Source: Beroe forskalii (Eukaryota; Ctenophora; Nuda; Beroida; Beroidae). From it: a stretch of DNA of 64,000 nucleotides. Positions 32,660-45,000 of this stretch are shown piece after piece. Location: positions 1-64,000 of the forward strand of contig WFMF01000555.1 in the NCBI GenBank assembly GCA_011033025.1, in the 5' to 3' direction. The notes beneath the pieces are model-generated. The model made no database searches. It was not told the DNA's origin and worked only from the letters and a program-made list of their open reading frames with translations. Made by a program: the position numbers and the translations under genes. Each line of letters opens with the position of its first letter. Within the stretch, counting starts at the first letter, position 1.

Positions 32660-33060
32660 TACTGAAAACCTACTCACCAATATTTTGAAGTCCTGGGAAG
32701 TGTGAAATTGTGAACTCTAATCCTACTCATCAATATTCTGAATTAATGGGAGGTGTGAACTCAAATCTAACTCACCAATATTCTGAAGTGGGGGAAGTGG
32801 GAACTTGTGAACTCAAATCATACTCACCAATATTCTGAAGTGGGGGAAGTGTGAACTTGTGAACTCAAATCTAACTCACCAATATTCTGAAGTGGGGGAA
32901 GTGTGAACTTGTGAACTCAAATCTAACTCACCAATATTCTGAAGTGGGGGAAGTGTGAACTTGTGAACTCAAATCATACTCACCAATATTCTGAAGTGGG
33001 GGAAGTGTGAACTTGTGAACTCAAATCCTACTCACCAATATTCTGAAGTCGTGGGAGGTG
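32660..33060 (-). repeat. Minisatellite spanning a splice donor (copy 2, about 7 units)
   Basis: Units of about 52 bp with CTCACCAATATTCTGAAGTG and GGGGAAGTGTGAACTTGTGA. On minus, each repeats the last bases of peptide-gene exon 2 with a GTGAGT donor. Unit number differs from copy 1, showing expansion after duplication. Confidence 0.85.
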
Positions 33061-33807
33061 TGAAGGTGGTAGAGTAGGCTGAGGAGCTATCTTCTTCGCT
33101 GTGCTCATGACCATGATCATGATCTGAAATAAAGCGATACGTCATAATTTGATATGTACATCATTCAACAGACATTATTTGCTGGGTCTACCTGATGAAT
33201 TCCACCAAATCTTTTCCTATAGTCGATGGAATTATTCGGAGCCCGCCAGAATGACCCTCTTTGAGTTCGTGAGAGGGCCTTTTAAGTTTTATACTGCCTG
33301 TCGTTCTGAGTAACAGCTTTACATCAGTTGAAATATCAGTTTTATCAATCTTAAACGCCAAGCAAAATATTTCCAAACTCTATTTACAATAGAATTCTCC
33401 TGGATATTGGTTTTCCTTACGTCTTCGACTGTGAGATTCTGGTAGTACCAAAGCAACCAACAACAGTGATCTGAAAAGCGGCATATCAAAATGCAACAAG
33501 TAAATATCGCAGGGAAAGGCTTATTAATCTTTCAAATGACTCGAATGTCCATACAAAATCTGTAAAAGCACAAGGCACACTGAGCATAGACTGATAAGAT
33601 TAGGAATGTACTGTTGGATGTAACAGCTATGTAAACATCATGTATATTGTATCCAAACCAATGAAACAACCACTACACTAATCAAATTAGGGACGAATAG
33701 TACATTGAAATGCATAACGAAATCTATTGAAAAAGGTCTACTCACGCAAAAACTCGGTTCATTTGAAATGCCCTTCAATATAATACCAAATAGCGTGAAT
33801 ACAATAC
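33032..33807 (-). CDS. Small secreted His/Ser-rich peptide gene, copy 2 (three exons)
   Basis: Coding parts on the minus strand: 33762-33746, 33470-33421 and 33123-33036, with the same lengths (17, 50, 88 nt) and phases as copy 1. Signal peptide MNRVFASLLLVALVLP is unchanged, followed by ESHSRR (Cys to Ser versus copy 1) and HHDHGHEHSEED, a Ser stretch and TTFTPPTTSEYW. Reading through the exon-3 donor gives TGG TGA, so a 52-residue product is possible. Codon-frame conservation between copies while introns carry indels supports coding. Donor of the second exon is GTAAGG here instead of GTAAGT. Confidence 0.65.
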
Positions 33808-33980
33808 AATCCCTGAGAAAGACAGACGGACGATGAATTCCAAGTCACAGGAAGCAGATTTATCCGGTCTCTCTACAAATTAACTTTGATCACTGAAACG
33901 CTGGGTCTTGTGACTGACACGTGGGTCTTTCTGGTAACCGCCTCCTGACACTCCGTAATAACTTATCTGATGAGACTCAT

Positions 33981-34090
33981 GACGTTGCCATGCACACGTG
34001 ACATTACCTAACAACCGCGTGATCTTACATAACAACCACGTGACGTTACCTAGCAACCACGTGACCCTTCACGCTGACGTCACGTGGGGT
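33981..34090 (-). promoter_or_regulatory. Promoter cluster of X-box-like and CACGTG motifs, copy 2
   Basis: The same arrangement as in copy 1: ACCTAACAACCGCGTGA, CATAACAACCACGTGA, GTTACCTAGCAACCACGTGA and TGACGTCACGTGG, 220-330 bp upstream of the copy 2 ATG. The third unit here has a perfect CACGTG. Confidence 0.55.
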
Positions 34091-34729
34091 CACTGAGCAA
34101 CTTGGACAGTTGGACCTCATGATGAGGTGATAGAATTACGTGATTGCCGGGCTTGTCAATTACCCAGTCATGTGACCCGACATACGGATGGTTTGTTTGT
34201 GGTTAGAAGTGTTTGTAGCTGAAAACGACAGACTAAACTTCATTAGAAACATTAATATGGGCTCATGTTACGGCTTTACGAAGGGTAAAACATGTAATAA
34301 TGCAATAATATACATGGCTTTGGGGCAATCTAATTTGAAAAAGAATTGGATTTGTGCCCCAATGTATTAGTGGTAGGAAGGTATTTCTGCCTGAAAAATA
34401 GGCGTTTAAATGTTATCAGTTCAATGATCTGAGCCATAATAATGATGTAACGTTTAATTTCGCATTGTAACCATGTGTCCAATATGGCTCGCGTCTTGTG
34501 ATATTACCTCATTTGTTTTTGAATAATCTAGGCTACCGCTGTGAGTATTTTATGTCATAATCAGGGGTCCTCTCATTGCATTCAATCTAATTAGCGCCTT
34601 CTATGACGACAACATGTCGTAATGAATAATATTCGAACTCATGCAATGCAACCGCCCACCAGCAGACCAGCTTGCCCTGACCGTGGTATCTCGACGCCTG
34701 ACACCAGCGCTCTCTAGCTCACCACCAGC

Positions 34730-36720
34730 TTGCTCAACTCGGACACCAGTTTACTCAGCTCTGACACCAGTCTACTCAGCTCTGACACCAGTCTACTCAG
34801 CTCTGACACCATTTTACTCGGCTCTGATACCAATTCACTCATCTCTGACACAAGTTAACTCAGCTCTGACACCAGTTCACATAGCTCTGACACCAGTTTG
34901 AACTCAGTTCTGGCACCAGTCTTTCTCAGCTCTGACACCAGTTTACTCAGCATTGACACCAGTTCACATAGCTCTGACACCAGTTTGCACTTAGCTCTGA
35001 CACCAGTCTATTCAACCCTGACTCAAGTCCACTCAGCTCTGACACCTGTTTACTACGCTCTGACACCAGTTTTCTTAACTCGGCACCAGTTAACTCAGCT
35101 CTGACACCAATTCACTCAGCTCTGGCACCCGTTTCCTTTGTCTGACGTTGACAGACCCTCTCGAGAATTAGCGCCGCGCGCGCGGCGCTGATTCTCAGCC
35201 GGCTGGCGTCAGCGGGTCATACATCGTACGACAACAGTGTCCTCAACTCTGACACCAGTTCACATAGCTCTGACACCAGTTTGCACTCAGCTCTGACACC
35301 AGTCTATTCAGCTCTGACACAAGTCCACTCAGATCTGATGCCTGTTTACTACGCTCTGACACCAGTTTTCTTAGCTCTGACACCAGTTCACTCAGCTCAC
35401 CACCAGCTTGCTCAACTCGGACACCAGTTTACTCAGCTCTGACACCAGTCTACTCAGCTCTGACACCAGTCTACTCAGCTCTGACACCATTTTACTCGGC
35501 TCTGATACCAATTCACTCATCTCTGACACAAGTTAACTCAGCTCTGACACCAGTTCACATAGCTCTGACACCAGTTTGAACCCTCAGTTCTGGCACCAGT
35601 CTTTCTCAGCTCTGACACCAGTTTACTCAGCATTGACACCAGTTCACATAGCCTGACACCAGTTTGCACTTAGCTCTGACACCAGTCTATTCAACCCTGA
35701 CTCAAGTCCACTCAGCTCTGACACCTGTTTACTACGCTCTGACACCAGTTTTCTTAACTCGGCACCAGTTAACTCAGCTCTGACACCAATTCACCAGCTC
35801 TGGCACCCGTTTCCTTTGTCTGACGTTGACAGACCCTTCGAGAATTATTAGCGCGCGCGGCGCTGATTCTCAGCCGGCTGGCGTCAGCGGGTCATACATC
35901 GTACGACAACAGTGTCCTCAACTCTGACACCAGTTCACATAGCTCTGACACCAGTTTGCACTCAGCTCTGACACCAGTCTATTCAGCTCTGACACAAGTC
36001 CACTCAGATCTGATGCCTGTTTACTACGCTCTGACACCAGTTTACTTAGCTCTGACACCAGTTCACTCAGCTCTGACACTAGTATTCTCAGCTCTGACAT
36101 CAGTTTTCTTAAGCTCTGACACCTGTTTACTCAGCTCTGACACCAGTCTTCTAAGCTTTGACACCAGTAACATGCGCTCTGACATCAGTTTACTCAATTC
36201 TGACACCAGTTCTCTCACCCTGACGCATGTTTACCAGTCTACTCAGTCTTGACACCAGTGTACTCAGCTATGACACAATTTACATACTCAGCTTTGACAC
36301 CAGTATTCTCAGGCCTCAGCTCTGCCGCTCTGGCACCATCTACTTACGCAGCTTTGACACCAATTCATTCAGCTCTGACACCAGTTTACTCAGCCTTGAC
36401 ACCAGTATTCTCAGCTTGGACATCAGTTCACTCAGCTTTGACATCAGTTTGCCTAGCTTTGACACCAGTTTCCTCGACTTTGACACACCAGTTTACTCAG
36501 CTCTGACACCAGTTTACTCACCTCTGACACCAGTCTACCCGCTTTTAACACCAGTTTACTCAACTTTGACACCAGTTCACTCAGCCCTGACACCAGTTTC
36601 CTCAGCTTTCACACCAGTTTTCTGAGCTCTTACACCAGTTAACTTAGCTGTGACCCATGTTTACTAAACTCTGAGACCAGTTTATTAAGCTCGGACACCA
36701 ATCTCAAATCAACTCTGACA
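34730..36720. repeat. 21-bp minisatellite, copy 2 (larger)
   Basis: Same unit as the 28.5-29.9 kb array, about 90 copies. It includes two GC-rich palindromic islands (about 35150-35230 and 35830-35905), consistent with an internal duplication of about 675 bp. Confidence 0.92.
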
Positions 36721-36743
36721 GTGTACTGTAGACACAAATTTAG

Positions 36744-37860
36744 TCTCGCACCAGATGGGGTTGGCGTTTTTCTCCTGCCCCCTGATGCAGGCAACGATAA
36801 CTTTGATACTTTCCCTTGACTCGACACAAATAATGACTTTCAGTTACGAAAATTGTAACAAGCGTACTTTGTGAGAACAAAGTACCCATTTTCCGGTACC
36901 AAAATCATGCTCGGCTGGTCTAGTCTGACGGACAGCAGACTACTCTTTTCTTTTTTCGTGCAATATCCACAGACCATCACTATCTCTTTCGGGGTATGAT
37001 GGCAACTCTCCATCTGCGGAGAGTTTTACTGGAACCCAACTGGCTGCACTGACTACTGCTTGACAGCCAATGCACATTGCACGTGTGTTTAAACGCCGCA
37101 TTTAATAGTATCGATGTTTCACCTTCAGTGTCACAGACATAACGTTGTATCAATTTACAAGTGGTTTAAATCCATTATCTCGATAATAACATACCGTAGA
37201 TTAAAATACCGTGCCCTGTAATTTCGTGCCGGCATCGCCTACCACATTATACTTTACCCCGTGGAACTCATGAATATTTTAAAAAGCCGTAGAACCACGA
37301 CCGTGGCTTAATGAAGCTTGAGCCCTCGGAGGGCAATCACTGATTGGGTATATGAATATTTCAAAGGGTTTTAATGCGTTATCTTGCGTGTGTTTGGACT
37401 TTAATCGAGCATGTTAGTAGTAATTTAAAACTTCACTTAAGTTTGTTTTGGCGGTGAAGTAGGAGACGTAGAGGGTCGAGCAGACATCTTCCTAGTCGCC
37501 CTGTGTGCGGGGGTTTCATGAATTTCATTTATCAGATCTGAACTCATCCTGGAGGTATAAATGGTTTGTTGCTCCTTAAATAAGGGAGGGAGTGAGGACA
37601 TTTCCAATCGCCCATAGACGTGAGCACTGACCTCAGAGTAAAGTATGTTAATGCTTGAATGGGTATTATTTCAAATAACTCGAGAAAGTAGCCATTTATC
37701 TGCACGAAGAAGATTAAAAGCTTTCACAATATTCCAGGATAATAACAACCGATAGCGAACACATTTTTGATTTCAACAGTACTTATGATTAATCTATGCT
37801 CAATCATTGCTATTGCGACGTAGGTATGTGATTATACAGCCAAGATTTAGATTCACTGGC
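36744..37860. other. Unannotated intergenic sequence
   Basis: No coding frame, repeat array or recognisable RNA gene seen. Confidence 0.4.
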
Positions 37861-37869
37861 CCCTCTCAC

Positions 37870-38475
37870 TTCCCAGATCACTTTAATTTCACAGTTCCCT
37901 CAAATTTTGCAGTTCCCTCTAATTTTTGCAGTTCCCTCTAATTTTGCAGTTCCCTCTAATTTTGTAGTTCCCTCTAATTTTGCAGTTCCCTCTTATTTCA
38001 CAGTTCCTTATAATTTCACAGTTCCCTCTAATTTCACAGTTCCTTCTAATTTTACAGTTCCCTCTCCTTTCACAGTTCCCTCCTTTTCCCGAGTTCTTAT
38101 ATTTCACAGTTCTATCTCATCTCCACTTGCCTCTCATTTCACAGTTCGCTCTCTTTTTACACTTACAGTTAACTTTCTTTTCCCAGTTTCCACTAATTTC
38201 ACAACTCCCTTTCAATTTCACAGTTCCCTCTAAATTCACAGTTCCTGGTATTTCAAAGACTCCTCCCTACCCATAATATCATAGTTCCTTCTCATTTCAC
38301 AGTTTTCTCTCTATCTACAGTTACATTTCATTTCAAAATTCCCTCTCATTTCACTGATTCTCTCTCATTCCACCGTTTCCGTTTATTGCAAAGCTCCCTT
38401 TCATTTCATAGTTCCCTTTCATTTCATAGTCCCCTCTTATTTCACCGTTCCCTCTACTTTCATAGTTTCACAACT
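37870..38475. repeat. 16-bp minisatellite (CAGTTCCCTCTAATTT)
   Basis: About 35 imperfect units decaying towards the right. The array resumes at 38810-38930, so the hairpin element between the two blocks probably inserted into it. Confidence 0.9.
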
Positions 38476-38554
38476 TAGAGAGCAAGTTTAAAACGTTCAA
38501 ATGATACGATAAAGTTTTAAATCAGAAGCTTTTGAAAATCATGTGATATTATAC

Positions 38555-38731
38555 GCTTAGAGCATGGCTGGGAATGCGCTAATAGAAATTATTGCACGAG
38601 GCGTAGCCGAGTGCAATAATTTGTATTGTCGCACGAGGAGCAGGCCGAGTGCGACAATACCAAATTATTGCACGAGGCGAAGCCGAGTGCAATAATTTTA
38701 TTAGCGTCATGACCATTGCCATGCTCTTAGT
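38555..38731. mobile_element. Hairpin (foldback) MITE
   Basis: Ends match as inverted repeats: TTAGAGCATGGC at left and GCCATGCTCTTAG at right. Inside are two hairpins: ATTATTGCACGAGGCG with GCCGAGTGCAATAAT, and a GTCGCACGAGGAGC-type stem. A 28-bp piece of its left end recurs at 46268-46296. Confidence 0.65.
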
Positions 38732-38809
38732 GTATTAGCCAATGTGAGGAGTGCAATATTACTTATTATTGCACGCCTACAAGTACCCTCAAAATTGGCT
38801 AATATCGTT

Positions 38810-38930
38810 TCACAGCTTCCTCGATCCTTTCACAATTCCTTCCATTTCACAGTTCCCTTTAATTTCACATTTCCCTCTTCTTTCACAGTTCCCTCTCCGT
38901 TTACAGTTTCTTCTATTTCTGGCGTTATAT
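38810..38930. repeat. Continuation of the 16-bp minisatellite
   Basis: TTTCACAGTTCCCTC units in the same orientation as 37870-38475. Confidence 0.8.
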
Positions 38931-38976
38931 TCCGAAGTCCGGCTGTCCCCTGGTCTCGAATCTTATCCTTGGTAGT

Positions 38977-41900
38977 TAGTCCAGTCGAAAATAAGATCGG
39001 TCAGGTAACTAACTTGCAGCAATGACTTAGGGTGTTTTTTCGATTCAATATGGTCCCAGGAGTCACCAAACCAAAATCCCCTAAAATCCGGTCGGCACTT
39101 TTCGAGATATGGCCACGCCCTTTTTTGACCGTGGGAATTGTTGGTGAAAAATCTGAATTTCAAGATTTTGAGCTCTATAGGCAATATTATACACAAAATC
39201 CACTTATTTTTGCACGAGAAAAACAATGCAACTGTTATTTTTTGGTTATAACCATTGCAGAGGCCAAAAATTGGCCACGCCCATTTTTATCATGGGAATT
39301 TTGTACAAAAATCTAAATTTCAAAATTTTGAGCTATACACGCAAGATCATACACTAATCCCACTTATTTTCGCACGAGAAAAACGATGCAACAGTTGTTT
39401 TTTGGCTATAATCCTTGCTGAGGCCAATAATTGGCCACGCCCATTTTTATCGTGGGAATTTTGGGCAAAAATCCAAATTAAAAAATTTTGAGCTATACAG
39501 GCAAAATTATACACTAAACCCACTTATTTTTGCACGAGAAAAACGATGCAACTGTTATTTTTTGGCTATGAATCTTTCCGATGCCAATAATTGGCCACGC
39601 CCATTTTATCGTAGGAATTTTGGGCAAAAATCCAAATTTAAAAATTAAGAGCTATACACGCAAGATTATACACTAAACCCACTTATTTTTGCACGAGAAA
39701 AACGATGCAACTGTTTATTTGTAGCTATAACCACCATGAAGGTCAATCATGGACAACACCAACTTTTGCCCATGAGAATTTTGCGGTTAAATTTAAAAAT
39801 TTTTCCTATTCATATTTTACGTACAAGATTATCTACCACTAACTACACCTACATATTTGGCACAGCAAATACGATGCAACTGTTCTTTTTAATTGTCTGG
39901 AAACATTGCGGAGACCACTTCCTTTCCAACACACAGAAGTGTGTTGGAAAGACACATTCAGAGTGAGTTGGAATAAGCAACAATGTGCGATATAGACACA
40001 CGAGTAATGAGTATGTTGGAAAGATATTGATTTGTGTTAGAAAAATACAAGAGTACTGGGAAGATAAAGGCTCCGATGGTATTAAGAAGTGTACCGGAAG
40101 ACGCAGAAGTGTGCTAAGACATGAGACGTCACAATTATGTGTGCTAGGAAGGCATGGAAGAAAGCAAGAGGATGCAGCATTGTAAGAAATTATGTAAGAA
40201 CATATAAAGAAGTATCAGAATGTGTAGTTAGATCGCACGAATGTCTTATTATTGTGTTTGGAAGTCACAAAAGCGTTTCAGAAGATGCAGGAGTATGTTA
40301 GAAAGTCACAAAAGCTAGTTAGGGAGCCATAAGAGTGTGATGGAAAAATACAGTAGTGAATTAGGTGTGCTGGCAAGTCATAGAAGTGAGTTGGAAGACA
40401 CAGCATTGGTTTTAGAAGTCACAGGAGTGTCTTGGTGCTGGGAAGTCAAAACAGTGTATCGGAAGACACAGGATTGTTATAGAAAGCCACACAAGTGTGT
40501 TTGGAAGATACAGAAAGTGTTTAAGCATCACATGAGTGTTAAAAAGTCACGTACGTTATGTTAGGAAGATGCAAGAGTGTGTAAGAGAGTCACCGAATAC
40601 ATTTAAGAGTGTTTTTAAAAGTTTGGAAGTCACAAGAATGTGCTAGGATGGTTTATGAATGAGTATTGAGTTGGTAGACGCAGCCTTGTTTTAAGAAGAC
40701 ACAGGAACATGTTGAGAAGACAAAGAATTTATTTTTAAGTCGTAGGAGTGTGATACAAAGTTACGGGAGTGTCTTAGGAAGGACACAGGAGTGTGCTGGG
40801 AAGACACAGAAGTGTAGACGTAGGGAGATGTTTATTTAGGAAGTCACAAGAGTGTGTTGGAGTACACCTGAGTGAGTTGGAAATCGCACGAATGTGTTAG
40901 GAAGACACAGGAGTGTGTTAGGAAGACACAGGAGTGTGTTAGGAAGACACAGGAGTGTGTTAGGAAGACACAGGAGTGTGTTAGGAAGACACAGGTGTGT
41001 TAGGAAGACACAGGAGTGTGCTATGAAGACACAGGGTCATAAGAGTGTACTGGTAGGACATATGAGCGTATTAGAAAGTCACAAAAGTGTGTTAGCTTGT
41101 TAGGTAATGTACTACAGAGTGTGTTGGGAAGAGAGTAATTCACAGGAGCAAGTACAGTAAAAGAATAAATCGAGTGTCATCAAAAATCCATATTATAAGG
41201 GTCTATTAAATACATCTGGCCCGTGACTATCGGGTCCTGAGAGTTGTACCTATCTGGTTTAGACCCGCAGTCCCTTGGGCAAGCCAATTTGGACCTGATA
41301 AGGCAAGGATCTACGTATTATAAACACCGATAATTGTCGCAATTAATAATTTCGACCAAATTCTCACGGGCAAAAATTGGCGTTGTCCATGATTGGCCTC
41401 CATGGTGGTTATAGCTACAAATAAACAGTTGCATCGTTTTTCTTGTGCAAAAATAAGTGGGTTTAGTGTATAATCTTGCATGTATAGTTCAAAATTTTGA
41501 AATTTAGATTTTTTTCTAAAATTCCCGCGATAAAAATGGGCGTGGCCAATCATTGGCCTCGGCAAAGGTTATAGCCAAAAAATAACAGTTGCATCGTTTT
41601 TCTCGTGCAAAAATAAGTGGATTTAGTGTATAATCGTGCATGTATAGCTCAAAATTTTGAAATTTAGATTTTTGTCCATAATTCCCACAATAAAAATGGG
41701 CGTGGCCAATAATTGGCCTCTGCAATGATTATTACCAAAAAATAACAGTTGCATCGTTTTTCTCGTGCAAAAATAAGTGGATTTAGTGTATAACCTTGCC
41801 TATAAAGCTCAAAATCTTGAAATTCAGATTTTTCACCAAAAATTCCCACGGTCAAAAAAGGGCGTGGCCATATCTCGAAAAGTGCCGACCGGATTTTAGG

Positions 41901-42012
41901 GGATTTTGGTTTGGTGACTCCTGGGACCATATTGAATCGAAAAAACGCCCTAAGTCATTGCTGCAAGTTAGTTCCCTAACTCTTCAAAATTTGTCTGTTT
42001 TCGACCGGACTA
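38977..42012. mobile_element. 3-kb foldback element with tandem-repeat arms
   Basis: Inverted ends TAGTCCAGTCGAAAA and its counterpart TTTTCGACCGGACTA are flanked by AGT on both sides. Each arm is about 700 bp: a unique outer part, then about 3-5 tandem units of about 120 bp containing TTGGCCACGCCCATTTTTAT, GAGCTATACA and TTTTGCACGAGAAAAACGAT. Long inverted arms made of subrepeats are the hallmark of foldback transposons. No transposase frame in the interior. Confidence 0.75.
39930..41130. repeat. Interior minisatellite of the foldback element (GTGTGTTAGGAAGACACAGG)
   Basis: About 50 units, mostly degenerate, with a near-perfect block of a 20-24-bp unit at 40890-41020. No convincing coding content. 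Confidence 0.85.
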
Positions 42013-45000
42013 AGTCTCCAGTCGCCATTAGAATCCCCACACATGTAAATTCATGATCTTACCTACGTTCATCGCTGGTAACGTATAGCTGGTATAGAAA
42101 CAATAGCACCCACCCAACCTCACCGTATGTAATTACCATGACAACGTCCAATTACAATAATTGTACCTACTTAATACGTTACTAAGGATACAATCTGATT
42201 ACCATGACAACCCCCGATTACTCTGATCCTATACTTTCAGACCGGAACACAAGTCGTTATAATACTGCAGATCGGTTCTATTATAGGGTGTGAAATGTGA
42301 ATCATTTCACTCTCCTATACATAATTGCATTGATGCGTTTGATTTGATTGGAATTGACCCGAAGTACCTGCCCATCATATGGCGCGAAGTGATGTCGGGG
42401 TGTTTGCGCACGGACGTGATGTTTATATTTATGTGAGCCATGTGTTTGAGGGGGCTAATCACGTGACACGCTGCATCCATAATACCAGAGCTAGAGGTAG
42501 GAGCGAAGGGACATGAATATATGTACACGGGGGCAGGAGCGAGACACTCGCCCACTCTGGAATTATTTGAATTTAAACATATCATTAAAATATCTGAGCA
42601 GGTGGAAACGAGTGAACGGTTTTTGAATGTCATGAATATACTTAGGAATGTGCGCTGTGTATAAATATATATATTTGCAACAGCTCTAAGTCGGTGGCTC
42701 ATGTGTGTACTGCGAGCGTTCTCATTTGCAACTCACCTGTGTTATATAGTGCTCTGGATTGAACTATTGAACTTAGAATTTAAAGATAGTACTTGTTCAT
42801 TGTTCAATCTTTCTGATCTCCACTCAACTTCACTGGAATTGTGTTTTCTTCTCCACTTGTTCAATTTTCTGAACTTCACCTTACTTCACTTGAACTTCAC
42901 TTTACTTCTAACTTCACTATAACTGTGTTGATGTTACTCTGTGTATTCAAACCTGATCGTGAATGCAGGAAGTTTACATTTTAAAGTTTAGTGATACATG
43001 TTTACTGTTTATCTTGAAAGTGAACTTCACGTAACTATTTAGTTCACTGCAACTTTCTGGACTCCACTTTCCATTTGTTCACTTTAAGACTGAATTTGAC
43101 TTAACTGCACTCATTGTTTTTTATGTTCTTTTTGTTGTTCACCGTATATCTTTCCGAACTTCACTTTACTTTAGTTTCTGAAAAATTGTAGTTTTGGTGC
43201 TGTTTTTTCAAGAAATCTAAACTTTTTCATTTTGCCTTTTTGACATCCTTAAAGTGAGTTTCATTGTGTTCGTTTCAGAGTGAAGATTGTTGTTGAATCT
43301 ACAACTTCAGTTTATAAAGTTTTTATAGTTACTCAGGTGCTGCTTTTCTCAAGAAATCTTAATGTGGATTCATTTTGCGCTGCAGCACAAATCGTACAAA
43401 TTTTTACATCCTGAGAATTGGAGCAAGTGTTTCACATGAAAAGGGTAGGAAGTCAATTCTTCACTCTTTATCCATTTATTCCTGCCATATTTTCTCAGAC
43501 ACGTTATCGAATGTACACTGTCAAAATAACTTCATGGGATTGATATTTCTGGAAGTTGAAAAGAATAAATCAGACAATTCTTATCAGAATTCCCCGTCCC
43601 ATGGTAATCACAAGTTGGTTGTGATTCATCTCATGGTAATTGATTCTTATTGTCAAGAGAGTGATTATTTTAACGTTCTGAGGGTTAAGAACGACATTTT
43701 AGCATTTTTGGAAAGACTTGAAACTTTCAAAGATAGGTCTCAAATAGAATAATTTATCTGATTTAGTACACGAGATCTTCTTTTCACTCCTACTATTTCC
43801 TTCAACTATTTTTGTATTTGTTCCTTCATCATTGCATTCGAGAAAAACGCGAAATATTTAATTGAATGATTTAACTTTTTGGATTTTTTCAGACCATTGC
43901 TTGCAGAATCCTTATTTCTAATTGACAAATCAGATAAGACAAATCAGATAAAGCAAATTCAAATCTCTGACCCCATTGCTCACAACTTTGCATTTGCCGT
44001 TCAGTCTCTCAATAACCTTTGCCATTGACTTCTTTCCCTTGCAGTTTCAGCGCCTAGTCGGTCCTGCTTGTTTTCATTTGAATGTCAAATACTCACGCAA
44101 ATTCTCAATCTCAAATACTTTTCTGGGCTGCATTAGCCACAATCTTATCTGTTAATGAATGTCCACTCACTGCTTTGTGCAGTGAATTAGACCCCCAATT
44201 ACCTTTAGTGATTCTTATAATTGCTTTTATCCATTGTAGCTATAGGGACACTCTGACTGCAGTTCCTCTCGGGATTCCTTTATGGAGCTGGCCATGCAGT
44301 GCGTTTTAGCACCACATATGATTGTGTAGCAGTAGCCTATCAAAGAGATACATATATTAGCAAACACACATAACTACCCTACTACATATACCCGTTTAAT
44401 TAGATAATTAGGTTGTCTGCCTGATTAGATTAGCAGCACAATACCCTCTATCTTTCCTCCGTTTGGATAACTGTCAATTTAGTGACCCTCTAACCCTGTT
44501 GCCCTGGTAACACTTCACAATGCCCCCCTTCGCCCCGGCTATTATTCGACTACAATTACCCTATTTCCTTGTTCCCTTGGCACGCGAGTAAAGCCTCATG
44601 TCTTGGCGCCCCCTCCTCTTCCTCTGCCTCGTCCCTCATCCTAGGTTTGAATTATTCAAGTCTCAATGCAGGCAATCACAATGCTAATTGAGTGCTCATT
44701 CGGCCGCGTACAATGCCAATGCACAAGCTGAACTATATAGTCACACAGTGTAAGGATAACACTATGTTTAGTGAGAGGATGAGACTCTCTCTCTCTCTAT
44801 CGCACCACCTCCTCCTCCTAGATTACCTATTTGTAGTGCTTTGTAATGGAGATGAGGCCTGCAGTTAACCCTTCACAGCTCCAATCTCCCTCTCATTCGT
44901 ACACACTAAGAGGGCAGGAGTAGAGGTGTACGAGGGCACTTATTGCCGGGGTGCAGATAACGAAATGTGGCAGATTTGACGGCTGGGCATCATTCGTGTC

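Larger units (their letters stand above)
30276..36743. repeat. Segmental duplication, copy 2 (expanded)
   Basis: Counterpart of 24974-29886. Longer because of an inserted DNA element (31567-32554), more units in the donor-spanning minisatellite, and an extra duplication of about 675 bp within the 21-bp array (34715-35390 repeated at 35392-36000). Confidence 0.9.

Noticed and set aside
33188-33376. 62-codon minus-strand ORF between peptide-gene exons in copy 2
   Set aside because: The frame is not preserved in copy 1, and it falls in the intron of the spliced gene model.
28697-36625. LTPVYSA / SELSKLV repeat proteins
   Set aside because: Open frames arise from the 21-bp minisatellite in several frames and both strands. 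Indels break the frame repeatedly between the duplicate copies.
42307-44309. ORFs of 75-131 codons at 42.3, 43.4 and 44.1 kb
   Set aside because: No recognisable domain, signal, or splice context. Length is within what is expected by chance in this composition.
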